From the NCBI RefSeq assembly GCF_000151665.1, contig NW_013171838.1, positions 1-64,000 of the forward strand: a DNA stretch of 64,000 nt, given 5' to 3'. Of this stretch, positions 20,093-32,989 are shown piece by piece (position 1 is the first letter of the stretch; each line of letters opens with the position of its first letter). Made by a program: the position numbers and the translations under genes. Source of the DNA: Blastocystis hominis. Its lineage: Eukaryota; Sar; Bigyra; Opalinata; Blastocystidae. The notes beneath the pieces were generated by a model. The model worked only from the letters and a program-made list of their open reading frames with translations, was not told the origin of the DNA and did no database searches.

Positions 20093-23000
20093 GTTTGCAT
20101 GGCACTATCCTACAGGTTGCACTGCTAGTTACTGATTGAAAATACTCATGTAACTGAGAACAGAGGGCGATTCCTTCTTGATAGGTAAACTTGATGACGA
20201 GTTTGATTTCGACGTCGTTTTTCACATAAAAGGTAATTTGGAGATATCTATGTCACGAAGCACAAAGGCAGCAAACATTGCTAAGATCATGGTCTTCACT
20301 TCTAAATTGGAAATTCGGTGGTAGTGGATGCGCAACACGGAAGAGACGCCGCACTTCCGGATCTCGATAACCAGTCCTTCGCTCCCTGGAACAATCCCCA
20401 CCAAAACAGGCACATCCGTGACAATGTATAAACAAGACTCCACGACAGCCTGTCCCAAGAAAAAGGACATACAGTTTCCAACAAAAAATGACAAATCTCA
20501 ATAACTCGTAATCCTCGTGCAACCGCGCTCAAATTGGCTCCAATGGCGCTTCCTCGACGACATGTCACACTCTTCAAGTTCTCAAGCGCATTCCCGATAT
20601 TCCATTGCGTGGCATCATTACACAGCGCGACCAAGTGTTTACAACTCGAAAACGTGCGGTCCATCATCCACACTTCCTTCAGCTTCGGCAGATCTACTCA
20701 TCACTCTTCCATTGCACGTACTCTCCAGATGCAGAACACTGGCGTTCGGCGCGGTCAGCGCGCTGAATGAAAGCGTTTCCAAGCCGGGCAATTCCTTAAA
20801 CACGAACATTGGGCAATTCCGGAACTGCATTTGCGGCGCTTCCATGGCTTTAGAATCGCGGAAAACAACCTTTTTGAGTTTTGGGAGGTCTACAAACTCT
20901 ATTTTCAACGCCTTCAAAGCAAACCGGTAAGGAAAAAGCCGGAAAAATGGGCACAGGAGCCGTCATCGCAAATGCAAATCGACGATAACTGCGGACAATG
21001 CATGACCCACAGCGCGCCCCGCGCATTTTCCCTCGCAAACGCGCCGTTTTTGAATTCGATCTTCTTCAAATCCGCGAGATTCGACAGCACCACATTCACC
21101 ACGTTGCTGCTTTCGCACTTGTCGAACACCAAAGTCTTCACCAAGCCCTGCAGCAGCACGAACTCCCGCGGGAAATTCACGTCCTGCGTGAGTGTGATTT
21201 TGGTGGCACAGTCGAAAAAGAGCGGGCAGATTTCTTTTCGAAGCAGCGGGCTGCAGCATCGGATCATGTCATTGGTGATGACCCAGTCGGAGTCTTTGTA
21301 CTGGCGAACGAAATCTTCGGGGAAGGGCTTGTCGTTGAGGTAGGATCGGTACGAAAGAGTATCGTTCAGCGCTTTCTTCACGAACGTTCCGAAGCGTTTT
21401 CCGTTGATGAACACGCCCTTTTCGTTCTCGCCGTCGAAGAGTTCCTGGAAATCGTCGGTTTGGTAGATCTCCGTCCAGCCGTTGAACGCGTTGTTGCACA
21501 TGAACGTCTTCACCACTTGGTTCTGCGTCACGAGGCGGCCTGCGCCGTTGGGACACTGCGATTCGTCCACTTCGCCGAACCAGTAATCGCCTGCGTCGGA
21601 TTTGGGGACATATGTCCGGAAATGCGCCGTATGGATTTCGTTGAATGGGTCGATGAGGAAATCGACGTTGCGCTCGATGACGGCGACGCCTAAGGGATTG
21701 AAACTGCGGCAGATCGATTGGAATTGCCTGCTGCAGTTGATGAGGATTGCGGTGATGAGGGAAGAGAAGTAGAGGGCGTTGTGCGACGTGATGGAGTTAA
21801 GATAAGGAACGTCTGGAACGATGAGAGAGGGAGGAAGAAACAACTCAGTAATGTTAACTCTTTGCAGCCAATGAACGCTTCTTCGAGGGTGCAGTTGCTT
21901 AACACGGGAAGATCTGGAAGATGAGAGAGAGAATAAAAAGAGAGAAACGGGAGAATGTTGCGGTTTGCGCGTTGAGGAATGCGAAATGGCCGAGTTTGAG
22001 ATGGGTCAAACTGGTCAAATCTAGAATGGGAAGAATAAGAAGCAATTTCTGAAGTACTTTTAATCAAAAACGATTTGGCAGACATAAAGGTAAGATCGCC
22101 CAACATCAGCGAGGTGAGAGAATGGAGATTGATGAAGGCGAACTCGTCCGCACAAAAGAAACTCGATCCGTTGATAATTCGAGTGTCCTCAATTTGGCCA
22201 AGCACAAACGATTGCAGTTGCGGGTTCTCTACAGGTGAATGAATCGATTTTGAAGCGTTCCACCTTTCACGATCAGTTGAGAGAACCAATTGAAGCAGTT
22301 GGTTCCGATCTCAACCTTTTCGAGAGAATCGCAATACGCAATGATGCAAACTCGCTGCTTCTGATCCTGTATAGGGATGCCTGGCGAGGAGGAATTGAAT
22401 GAATCATCTTCGATTATCAATACTTTCAAATTGGGCAAATGGAAGCAAGAAAACTGCTCAACACCCGTAAAGCAATGATTTCGAATCACAATGGTTCGCG
22501 CCAAAACATACGGACTGAAATCCACGAATTTCGTGGTGTTCATCACATTCGATTCAATTACAATATCCGAAAGCGTGTACGGCAGCGTATTCAACAACTG
22601 CGAATAATCGTTCACGCGCTGTACCTGCTCCCAATTCTCATATCTTCCACGCCATACAGGGACTCCCTGCTTGTTAAATAGCGTGATATTGACGAGACCG
22701 TGCTCGTCCCACTCTGCATTACAGAAACAAAGATTCGTTGCATTATCGATGTACTGCCCTTTTCGAAAGGGGCGATCGAATTTGAACGACCCGTACAACG
22801 AAAACGACCATTTCTTATCAAAAATACACTCAAAATGCTCTTCGCCTTGGTCCTTTCGCGGATATCGGTCCACAAACGAATCATCAAAATTTCCTTCATA
22901 GATACACACTTGTTCGGAATTCAGAACCGCGTAAATTTTCATGACTGAGTCTTTCATTACGCGCTTAATTTCTCGACTTTCGGCAAATCCGTTTTCTTTG

Positions 23001-23714
23001 ATGGTCTGTGTCACATAGGAGAGTGTAAATTCATCCGAATCGATTTGCAGAGAATATCCTTCCGGGCAATACTCGGGAATACTGCGCAGATTGTGAATTA
23101 GATAGCAACCTTGTTCGATGACTTTGTCTCCGTCCTTTCGAACCAGCGTATTCTCTCCATCATCATTCAGCAGCTCGTATTCCACGACTCCATCCACATA
23201 TTGTACATTATAGGTCCTATTGTTTTTCTTATCGATCTTTGTTGCAATTCCGCATTGCACTCCATTATAGAAGTATCCGTAGAGCACCACTTCACCATGT
23301 TCGTATTGAAAGTATTCTCCGTGCTTTTCATTATTATGCATGTTAATACGCATGACTAGTTCACCGTTTTGGTAACAACAGACCACTCCGTTTAGTTTTC
23401 CATCTCTCACTTCGCCTGTCCAAACCAATAAGCCGTATCTGTTGCGGATTTCAAACTCTCCATTTTTTCGATCTTCAGGAAACTTTACTAGAGTACAATC
23501 AGCCAACAATGGACCTGCTTCACCTGAAAGTAGTTTTCTAAATATGATACACTCCGATTATTGCACACAATACATAAATCTCCGGATTTCGCACATATTT
23601 ATCATCTAACAAGTCAGGTTGCTTTTAACCAAATCTACCATTATCCTTTGCATCCTCTGCTTCAAGCAAATATCTGTTATATCGAGAAAAAGGATCTCTT
23701 TTGGTGAAAGACAT
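20093..23714 (-). CDS. Large MORN-repeat plus leucine-rich-repeat protein
   Basis: A chain of about eleven exons, roughly 1,100 residues. Start MSFTKRDPFSRYNRYL at 23714, two short introns, then a long exon with MORN-like repeats (GLLVWTGEVRDGKLNGVV, NEKHGEYFQYEHGEVVLYGYFYNG). The middle and end carry irregular BspA-type leucine-rich repeats (LTSLTHLKLGHFAFLNA, LADLKKIEFKNGAF, LPKLKKVVFRDSKA, LPGLETLSFSALTA). One short stretch (VFINGKRFGTFVKKA) looks like another MORN unit. Introns range from 23 to 47 nt. TAG at 20093. No signal peptide or membrane helix, so probably an intracellular scaffold. MORN and LRR calls are by eye; joins in the middle could be off by an exon. Confidence 0.68.
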
Positions 23715-24396
23715 TTTATGTTTTCAGTTTAGATTTTATGAGTTTAGATTTTGGATTTTTAAAAGTAGGAACGATTAGACGCTGCTTTTTGTGACTCCAT
23801 GTGTGTGTGAGAGAGAGATCACTTATGCTTAGTGGTACAACAATGTGAATAATAATAATTATTATTATTGTAATTGATGAAAATACACGTGTGTGTAATA
23901 CAATTGGTAACCATTTCCTTGTTGTATTGTAACAAATACTGTAAAGTGTCAAGTGAAAATATGAGTGATTTTGTGGAACACTTAGTCATGAACATGAAAA
24001 AGAAAAGAATACATTATGACTATCATCAGAATACGAGAGTGTCATTTCTTTATTGATGATAAATATTATGTACATAAGAATAATAATACGTCGTGATCTA
24101 GCTTATCAAAATACTTGGGAGATGGGTGTTGAGCAAACTCTTCTGTTTGTAGTGTTAATTCTATTATAAATATACATACCGATTCTAGTCCCTTGTTACA
24201 TAAAGATTTTATATGTAAATCCCTTGAAGATGTCACATTCTGTACAGTGCGTATTCATGGGGATCCATGTAGTAGTTCAATTACTCACCTGCCACTCCTC
24301 ATTTCTAAACAAAATCCCAAATTGAATTGCTCCTAAACATACAGAAACTTTCAGAAACATATTAATTTCTTTTTTTGGGTAGTGGAGTCGACTATA
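23715..24396. other. Divergent promoter region, no gene seen
   Basis: AT-rich 680-bp spacer between the MORN/LRR gene (-) and the coiled-coil gene (+), with AAT/ATT repeats near 23850-23870. Short frames only. Confidence 0.55.
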
Positions 24397-26597
24397 ATGA
24401 GTAATCCGGAAGTTCAAATATCACAATACACGGATGCGATAAAACTACTAAAGAAAAAGTGTCAAGCTCTAAAGACGCAGCTCGCACGTAAAATTGATTT
24501 TGAGTGACTTTAACAAATAGAATCAAAAGCAGTAGCGGATGGCTCTCGTCTTTTGCTTCTTGCGTTTCTGGAGTACATTTCATCTCCATTTTCAGGTGCT
24601 TTGCAATTGTTATGTATGATTTGTAGATACAAATCAACAACCCGAACTGAATTTCGAGTCTTTAAAAGTCTGGTGGGATTCCATCGTATAAATAATAAAT
24701 TCCGTTAATTCTTAGAAAGAGAAAAAAGCAGAAGATCAAAAAGAAGCGGAAAAGCCAACTGAGGCGAATGTCTCTCCTGCCAAGAGCACCGAGGAGCCGA
24801 AGCCCCAAGTGGAGCCTTCCCTTTCCTCATCTCCCAACGAAGAACTCTTGGAGCTTCGCGATCGTCTCAAAGAGCTGGAGGTTGAGAAGAACAATTTGGA
24901 ATACACGCTGAGTCGTCGCCAGAACGAATTCATCGCTCTCAACGAATCCTACGCAGCGCTCAAAGCGGAGTACGCGAAGAGCCAGACGGAGTTGGAGTCC
25001 TTGGGGAGCGAGAACCGTCGCATTCAGTCCGAAGCGAGTTCAATCCACAACCAGATCAACAGCATGTTTCTCCAACTCACTTCCTTCCTCGCTGCGCCCG
25101 ACGATCAGCTTCCCGCCAAGCGCGAAGCCATCCAGCAGACCCTCCAGCCCTTCCTCCTCTCCCCCAGCCGTGTCACTGGTAGTGAAACTGCCAATGAAAA
25201 TGAAACTGCCAATGAAAATGAAACTTCCAATGAAAATGAAACTACCAATGAAAATGAAACTTCCAATCAAACCGAATCTCCAAACGAAAATGAATCTTCC
25301 AATCAAACCGAATCTTCCAATCAAACCGAATCTTCCAATCAAACCGAATCCCCCAAGGAGGAATCTTCGCTTTCCTCCTTTTTGAACCGCGTGATTTTGC
25401 TTCGCGAGTCGGAGTCGAACGCGCGCGCGACGCTTTCTTCGCGCCAGGAGCTCCAAGCGACGCAGGAGGCGCGCATCCGCCAGCTAGAATCGGAAGTAGA
25501 AGAGAACCAATCGCAGCTCGCGAAGCTGAAGCGGCAGATCCACGCGTTGGAAGCGTCTGGCGGCGTGGACGCGGAGACGGAGGCGCAGCTCGAAGACCTC
25601 GAAGAGACCAACGCGAATCTCCGGCAGGCGCTGCGTGGTGCGAAGACGAACATGGAGCAGCAGATGCAGCGGCAGCAGGAAGCGGAGGCGCAGCTGGTTC
25701 GCTTGCAGACGGAGCTGGTGCAGCTGCAGGAGACGAGCAACGATATGGTGCAGCAGACGATGGCGGCGTGCGAAGCGAAGACGAGCGAGCTGGCTGCGCG
25801 CGCGCGGACCGCGGAGGCGAAGCTGCAGGCGAAGGAGGAGGAGCTGGAGTCGCTGCAAGCGGGGTGGGAGCGGAGCGTAGGAGAGTACGAGAAAGAATTA
25901 GCGACGCTACGCGCGCGGAAAGTGGCGGTGGAGCAGCAAGTGACGGTGTCGGAGAAGTTCTTGGAGGACCACAATCGGCTGCATCGCGAGGAGCTGGATC
26001 GCGTGCAGAGCGCGCTGCAGGCGGCGCAGGAGGAGGTGCAGGAGCTGCGTTGCCAGGTGCTGGAGCGCGAGGCGGAGCTGGAAGCGAACCAGCAGAGCGG
26101 CGAGGAGACGCGAGAACAGCTGGCGGCGCAGGTGGCGTCGCTGACGGAGCAGCTGCGAGCGATGCAGGGCAGGCTGAGCGCGCAGCAGAGCAGCGTGCAG
26201 AGCGTGAAGAAGCGCGAGGCGGAGCTGGAGAAGGAGATGAAGGCGCGGCTGGAGGCGAGCATCGCTGCGATGGAAGAGAAAGACAAGGAAATTATTCGGC
26301 AGCAGCAGCGAGGATACGAAGAGGAAGTGAGCGATGAGGAGAAGAGATTGAGGCGTAGCTTGCGCGCTTGCGAGAGCAGATCAGCACGCTGATTCACCAG
26401 CTGGAGGAGGAGCGGAAGAGCAACAAGAAGATGCGGGAGACGGTGGCGCAGCTGAATGAAATCTTCGAAAGACAGGACAGACAGATCGAAATCCTGCGGT
26501 CCGACGTCACGCTGCGCGACAGCGAGCTGCTCGCCGGGAAGGAGCAGATTCGGAAGCTATCGGTGCTGCTGAGCCAGAAGATGGCGGGACAGTTGTG
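24397..26597 (+). CDS. Long coiled-coil protein (golgin/tropomyosin-like)
   Basis: Start MSNPEVQISQYTDAIKLLK at 24397, then four exons over introns of 33, 31, 30 and 32 nt, about 630 residues. From about 26390 backwards nearly the whole protein is heptad coiled coil rich in Glu, Gln, Ala and Arg; a Thr/Asn/Glu tandem repeat (NENETAN, NQTESSN; 25180-25350) forms a hinge. No GRIP, motor or membrane domain was seen, so a tether, golgin or cytoskeletal rod are all possible. The frame has no stop before TGTTTGTA: the end is probably MAGQL with TG (26597) + A giving TGA by polyadenylation. Confidence 0.7.
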
Positions 26598-26600
26598 GAC

Positions 26601-26615
26601 TGTTTGTAACAAACA
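26601..26615. terminator. Bidirectional poly(A) motif (TGTTTGTAACAAACA)
   Basis: Reads TGTTTGTA on the plus strand for the coiled-coil gene and TGTTTGTTA on the minus strand for the bromodomain gene. Each motif lies just past the end of its own gene (3 nt after the made TGA, and about 10 nt after TAA at 26625). Confidence 0.7.
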
Positions 26616-26624
26616 CATTAATCA

Positions 26625-27466
26625 TTAATTCTTCTCTACCTCCATCTCTTTGGGATTGAGGCAGCTTTGGACATAGGAATTCACTACGGAGAAGGTCGCG
26701 ATGTCGATGGCGTCCACGATGATGTCCACCAGATCGGGATTGGTCTGCGGTTCATGCAGAAAGCAAGTGGCTTACTTTGTCGAGGGCCGATTCGCAGCGC
26801 TCGTTTATGATTTGCAGGACTTTGGCTAGCTCGTTGGGAGGCAGTTTGAACAAAGAATCGACAAACAATCGCTTTTGTTCGATACTCGGCTCTCTATGCT
26901 TCAAACGATGGAGAAAGCGGGTACCGCTCCGCTTCAGGAACTAGACATCAATCTACGTCAACAATACTACTTTGTTCCTCAATCTTTGAAAAACGCTCTT
27001 CAAAGAGTTCGGAAAGCTTTTTGCCCACCTTGTAAACATCCGATATTTCTTGGTTGTATGTGCAGCAGTTTCTCCAGATGAGACGCATGTCGTACGCAAA
27101 TTCGTAAACGTCTTTATAGTCTCCGTTTGTCAAGTGCATCTAGTATGATCAGCAATTCAGAAGCACAATACGTTCACCGTCCCGAGATCCATGGGCTGAC
27201 GAATAATCTTTGGGTAGTCATCCAGTCCCCACTCCTTCCAAAGCACTGGCTGTAAAAAAGGCTCTATGAATTCATTTGAACTATAATGCGCTACTTGAAT
27301 CGGGATTTTGTAAAAATTCGTTCAAAATGACCTTGCACTGATCCAAGAGTGAAGCCATAAGTCGTTTGTGATGTTCTATGTTGTTGATTTGTCCTGGATC
27401 CTTGCTTTTGGAATTCCACAAAATCGGGAAATTTTGTTTTCCTAAAGTTATTCCCCTTGCAGCCAT
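26625..27466 (-). CDS. BET-like bromodomain + NET domain protein
   Basis: Chromatin reader. One bromodomain: LWKEWGLDDYPKIIRQPMDLGTV, then NGDYKDVYEFAYDMRLIWRN with the acetyl-lysine-binding Asn in CCTYNQ. It is followed by an ET/NET-like region (EPSIEQKRLFVDSLFKLPPN, LAKVLQIINERC, NPDLVDIIVDAI). Exons are joined over introns of 49, 32, 30, 31 and 31 nt. The simplest start is MAARGITLGKQNF at 27466; a longer N-terminal model to 27550 would overlap the first PRMT exon on the other strand and is less likely. TAA at 26625. With one bromodomain it is closer to small protist and plant GTE-type proteins than to animal BRD4. Confidence 0.82.
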
Positions 27467-27483
27467 GGGTACGCTTTTCTTTA

Positions 27484-28721
<1,238 letters not shown>

Positions 28722-28723
28722 GG

Positions 28724-28731
28724 TGTTTGTT
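28724..28731 (+). terminator. TGTTTGTT poly(A) motif, PRMT1
   Basis: Starts 3 nt after the TG of the stop codon, the same spacing as at genes that lack an encoded stop. Confidence 0.65.
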
Positions 28732-28899
28732 GGAATGAAAGGTGAATGTGGAATGGAAAGAGAAGGGAAAGCAATTGAAAATAGAGACCTCGGAAGAAGG
28801 ATGTGAAGGAATGAGGATTGAAGATGGGATGTCGATTGAATGATTGAATCGATTGGAATGAAATATAGAATGAAGTATTGGAATAGAATATTGGAGTAA

Positions 28900-29017
28900 A
28901 AGAACAGCATCGAGACTTCTCAGCGAGTCACCCACACTGGTACTAACTCGACTCATGATGACTTAGCTTCCTAGATCGGACGGGTTAGGGCGCTTTCCAT
29001 CAGATATGGCCGTTCTC
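28900..29017 (-). rRNA. 5S ribosomal RNA, copy 2
   Basis: Same 118-nt sequence as the copy at 5195-5312 apart from one base (G to A on the plus strand near 28955), with the same TTTT downstream. Lies between PRMT1 and the DHHC gene. Confidence 0.93.
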
Positions 29018-29028
29018 ATTTAGCTTTC

Positions 29029-29073
29029 ATTCACTAACCTATTTAAATATCACATTCTTATCATCATTCACTC
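29029..29073 (-). promoter_or_regulatory. Conserved block upstream of 5S rRNA copy 2
   Basis: Identical to 5324-5368 and at the same 11-nt distance from the 5S start; includes TATTTAAATA. The sequence beyond it differs from copy 1. Confidence 0.6.
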
Positions 29074-29110
29074 TCTCTCTCTTTTGTTTTCTCACCCATT
29101 CATTCGATTC

Positions 29111-29118
29111 AACAAACA
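29111..29118 (-). terminator. TGTTTGTT poly(A) motif, DHHC gene
   Basis: About 40 nt after the encoded TAG of the DHHC acyltransferase on the minus strand. Confidence 0.55.
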
Positions 29119-29157
29119 AAACAAATAACAATCACACAACTAGCCATTTCCTCTCCT

Positions 29158-30088
29158 CTACTGGCTCGTTACCCACTCATCGACCACCACTTTCGGCTCT
29201 ATCTGATATCCCAAAACCTCCGCTTCGTCCTCCCAAACCGGCGAAACGGGAAGCAACCAATCCAGCGTGAACTTTCCCTTTCCTCCAAACGTTTCACTGA
29301 GTCCTTCTCGCAAGCTTCCTTCATACGAAATGCCCTTCAGCACGTCAATCGCTACAATTGAAAGCCGATTCATCACAAACAAGTCGTTCCGGACTGAATC
29401 ACTGAAAACGTATCGCAAAACATGGTACACGTGAAGATCGTAAAGAAGCCCCCGAATATGACCACAACGCCGTTCCCGATCATACGGAACGACTCTTCGA
29501 ATTCGACGGTCATTCGATGAATGAAGAAAAAAACGCTCAGCATTGTTCCCACGGAGCAGTACAGAAACGTGTAGACGAGGAACAGGACGAAGAATTTGAT
29601 GTTTGCTACGCCCACGCAGTTGTTTACCCAGCTGGATTTAACACGGAGAGAATACAAAATACGGGCAATGGTGGTCCATTTTCACAATGCACCTACCACA
29701 CTCGCTGCAATGGTGCGCGCGAGGTGGCTTGAACTGGTTGCATTTTACACACATATTGAGCCTCTCCTCATCGGTTGCAGAAGGCAAAGGAAGAGCGTTA
29801 TGTGGAACGGTGCCCGGGTCAGCGAAAATACAGCGGATATGAGACCATTCGGACATAATTCCAAAGACGATGAACCAAACATGCAGAAAACAGCGTAATG
29901 GATAAGAGGAAACGACACTGGAGACCGAACTGATCTATTTGTAATAGAGGGGCAGCAACAAGTACGTTCATAAATATATTGCTCCAAATAAACAAACCGT
30001 GGATAAAAATGCACGTGAAGATGCCGCAGCAATTCCAGTTGAACCAGTACCGTGAGTCCTCTCGAGTACTACATAAATACTTCCCCAT
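29158..30088 (-). CDS. DHHC-type palmitoyltransferase
   Basis: Integral membrane enzyme that S-acylates cytosolic cysteines. The cysteine-rich domain is [20 protein letters not shown]...MDHHCPWVNNCVG, with DHHC split from WVNN by a 31-nt intron. Two membrane helices precede it ([14 protein letters not shown] and a second across a 31-nt intron) and two follow ([26 protein letters not shown]). The usual TTxE motif appears as GTTSID across a 29-nt intron. Start [11 protein letters not shown] at 30088, TAG at 29158. The upstream TMEM62 gene ends only about 33 bp before the ATG on the same strand. Confidence 0.88.
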
Positions 30089-30109
30089 CGTAAAAAAAGT
30101 GACATTGAA

Positions 30110-30117
30110 AACAAACA
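30110..30117 (-). terminator. TGTTTGTT poly(A) motif, TMEM62-like gene
   Basis: Lies 3 nt after a TG (30122-30121) that gives TGA on polyadenylation. Using it, the TMEM62-like frame stops before the DHHC start; using the next encoded stop (30069), the two genes would overlap. Confidence 0.65.
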
Positions 30118-30120
30118 GAG

Positions 30121-32362
30121 CAATAAGCGTTTGTTACCAGAACAGTGTCAGTGCTATCGTACAAGGGCTTTTTGGGGTTATTCCTCATGAAGTACCATTC
30201 AAAGGTTAATTCTCGTCCAAGCAACACGGAGTTCGCTAAAGGGATCCACAAAAACACAGGAGAAAACAGGAACGAAATGTTATGAAAATTAATCCAACAC
30301 AAGTATAACTTGACAAGGAAAAAGACTCCAACAAAGTAAATTACGCACAAAACGTGCGCAAAGAATCGGCTCCACCTTGATGCCGAGGTTGCTTCCGGAA
30401 GCGCAGGGTGAGGAATCATGAACACTCCAAAATATACCATGAGAGGAATATAATAACAGAACAGAGTCATGACATGCCACAAATACAAGTCAAGCCATAA
30501 GCTATAGTTTCCATTCTCCGTGCCGAAAAGAAACAGAATTCCCCACAAACTTTGGATTCCAAATTCGTTCGGGAATTTTCCGAACGACCAAAACCCGAAA
30601 GTCTGCCAGAGCAGCGAAATGGTCAAGAAATATACAACCCATCGATCCGAACAAACCAATAAAAATGCCTTGAAGACTAGAGGCGTGTTTTGGAATGTCT
30701 TTCTTCGGAAGAGGTGATGATACACATGGTATCTGCTTTCCGCGGAATCATCCAGTCTGTAAGGAAATATGTGAAGTAGAGTGAGTCTTCCGATGATAAA
30801 AAACAAAACAAAGAGAAGGGGTAGTGTATACGCCAGAGTGAACAACACAGGAACCAAGTACGAATTCACTAAAAACCCGCCCACATTTCTTCCAGGACTT
30901 GTCGCATCCAGAATGTCCAGCGACGACAGCGACGAATTCTGCATCAAGAACGACGAGAGCGACTCAGGCGTTAGAAAGAAGGGATGCGAATAGTTGGCTG
31001 TGTAGAGTCCGTTCGAATAACTCACCGTCAAATAGTGGATGCCTTTGATGTATTTCGCTGGGTTCCATCGAATTCGGAAGAGATGAGGATTCGTTTCGCT
31101 CGGTTCTGCGCGCGACGACACGGTTTCGCCGTCGATGGCGCAGACAATACGATCGGCTTGCACGACTCCGTTCCTTCCGATATCATAAACGAAAATGTGG
31201 ACAAAAGGAGACGTTCGCGCGAATTCCAAACTCTGCGAGTCCGAGAAAAGCTGTGAATTCTATGGATGGGAAAGAGTGTGATGGAATACGGGTGGATTGG
31301 TAACGAAAAGAACGGGTTTCACGAGGATATCGTCCAGCGAAATGTCGAGATAGGACGCAAAATCGTGATCGATCACGAACAATCGAAATCTTCCATTCAT
31401 TCATTCATTAGTTCAACAAACATTCGCTTTCGTTTGAAGTCGCGAACCACGCATTCGATGGTTCGCGGGTTGATCTTCGCCTGCAACTCAGTCCGATCCA
31501 CCGAGCCAACGTTCGCGCGGTTCCCCAGCGTGGCGTGCACGTGTCCGGAGAGCACGAAGGAGGGCGCGTTGTCGCGGTAAATCGCGTGCAGCGCGGGCGA
31601 ATTGAGGTACATCGTGGGGTAGTGCGTGAACACGATGGTGTGGTTGCAGGATTGGCTGGAAAGGAGGAAAGAAAGAGAGAGAAAAACGTGTCGGAACGGA
31701 GAGAATCGAGGAGCTTCGCGCGGTTTACGGAAGAAACGTAGCCGAAATACGTCATCATCACGCCGGGGGCTTTGAGTGGAATGAAAGAAAAGAGAAGGAG
31801 TACAGGGACTCAGCGTTGCGTCGAGACCGATGAAACAGTAGCGGCCGAATGGTCGGGTATAGACCTTGTTGAATACGGGTCCCTCGTGTCCCCAGGTGCT
31901 GTAGTTGTAGTAGCTGTGGCGAATGCCGCTTTGCTGGTTCGAATTATCGTGGTTTCCTCGAATATCGAGCCAGAATGAGTTGTTGAAATACCCATGTTCG
32001 ACAAGGGTAGATTTGTACATTTCCCATTCTTCAACAATATCGCCACCTGAAAAATAAGAATGAGCAAAACAAAAGGTGTACTCTTCAATCCCTCAATCCA
32101 TCCATCCGTAATATCGCCCGTGTGAATCACGATATCGGGATTGATAGCAGGAACTACGGTGGATGCAAAGATGCGAAAGTTTATATGAGTCATGGATGTT
32201 GGAAGATGGGATAAATGTGTGTCCGATATTTGGATAAAGGAAAAGACATCGTCTTCATCTACAATCAATAGAAAAAGCAGGAAGAATACTGGAGACGTGA
32301 TTGTCTGCAATGGAAAGTGCGAGCAAACAAAGTAGAAAGAATATCCAAGCACTCGAAGCCAT
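30121..32362 (-). CDS. TMEM62-like metallophosphoesterase with C-terminal membrane helices
   Basis: N-terminal signal peptide (MASSAWIFFLLCLLALSIAD, start 32362). The calcineurin-like phosphoesterase set is complete: DTHLSH, GDITDG, RGNHD, THYP and GHVHA. After it comes a beta domain (HFASYLD..., NPPNSQLFSDSQSLEF) and about seven hydrophobic helices to the C-terminus, the plan of human TMEM62, whose substrate is unknown. Introns of 31, 35, 34, about 42, 32 and 30 nt. The catalytic domain would face the ER lumen or outside. Likely stop: poly(A)-made TGA at 30121. Confidence 0.82.
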
Positions 32363-32989
32363 CTTTATAGAATAGAGATTCGAATATATCCGGATGGTAT
32401 ACAAACAAATTTCAACAATATCACTAAACGAAAAGAGTTTTTTTTGGCGAAGTGATATGAAAATGGAAATCCCGCGGGAGTGATTGTGAAGAATCTACGG
32501 AAACGAAGGTTGTGTTCGGTTAATTGAATCTGGCTATTTTGGGTTTTAGATTGTGTTGTGAGTTGGTACGCAGAAGTTGAGATCAATCCTTTGGAAGTGA
32601 GCGACTTTTTAGGAGAACAACGATATTTCTGAATATAGAATGATTGAATTATATGGTGTTTGATAGATTATTGCAAATTGAGAGCAAGTAAAAGAGTAAA
32701 TATCGAGTATCAGGCAATGATACCAAACCAATGATTGAATGATAAACTATATATATATATATTGGATATACATCTCATTATTTTTCTCTACTCTATATTG
32801 TTAAAAACTCGTGTTCCAACTCTCCATGTACCCTATCGTTCTGCGTACATTCCTGGATAACACTATTTAAGCGTGATTATGCTGCATTTTCCTCCCAGGA
32901 AAAGAGACTCTGTGAATTTGTCAGAATCACCCACATCGAATCGAATAATTTGGAATGCCATTTTTTGCTTTTTCATGATCCTATTGAAA
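32363..32989. other. Divergent promoter region, no gene seen
   Basis: Spacer between TMEM62-like (-) and calnexin (+), with an AT dinucleotide run at about 32747-32762. Confidence 0.55.

Noticed and set aside
24392-24640. Minus-strand ORF of 82 residues
   Set aside because: Antisense to the first exons of the coiled-coil gene, no ATG-led domain, no match.
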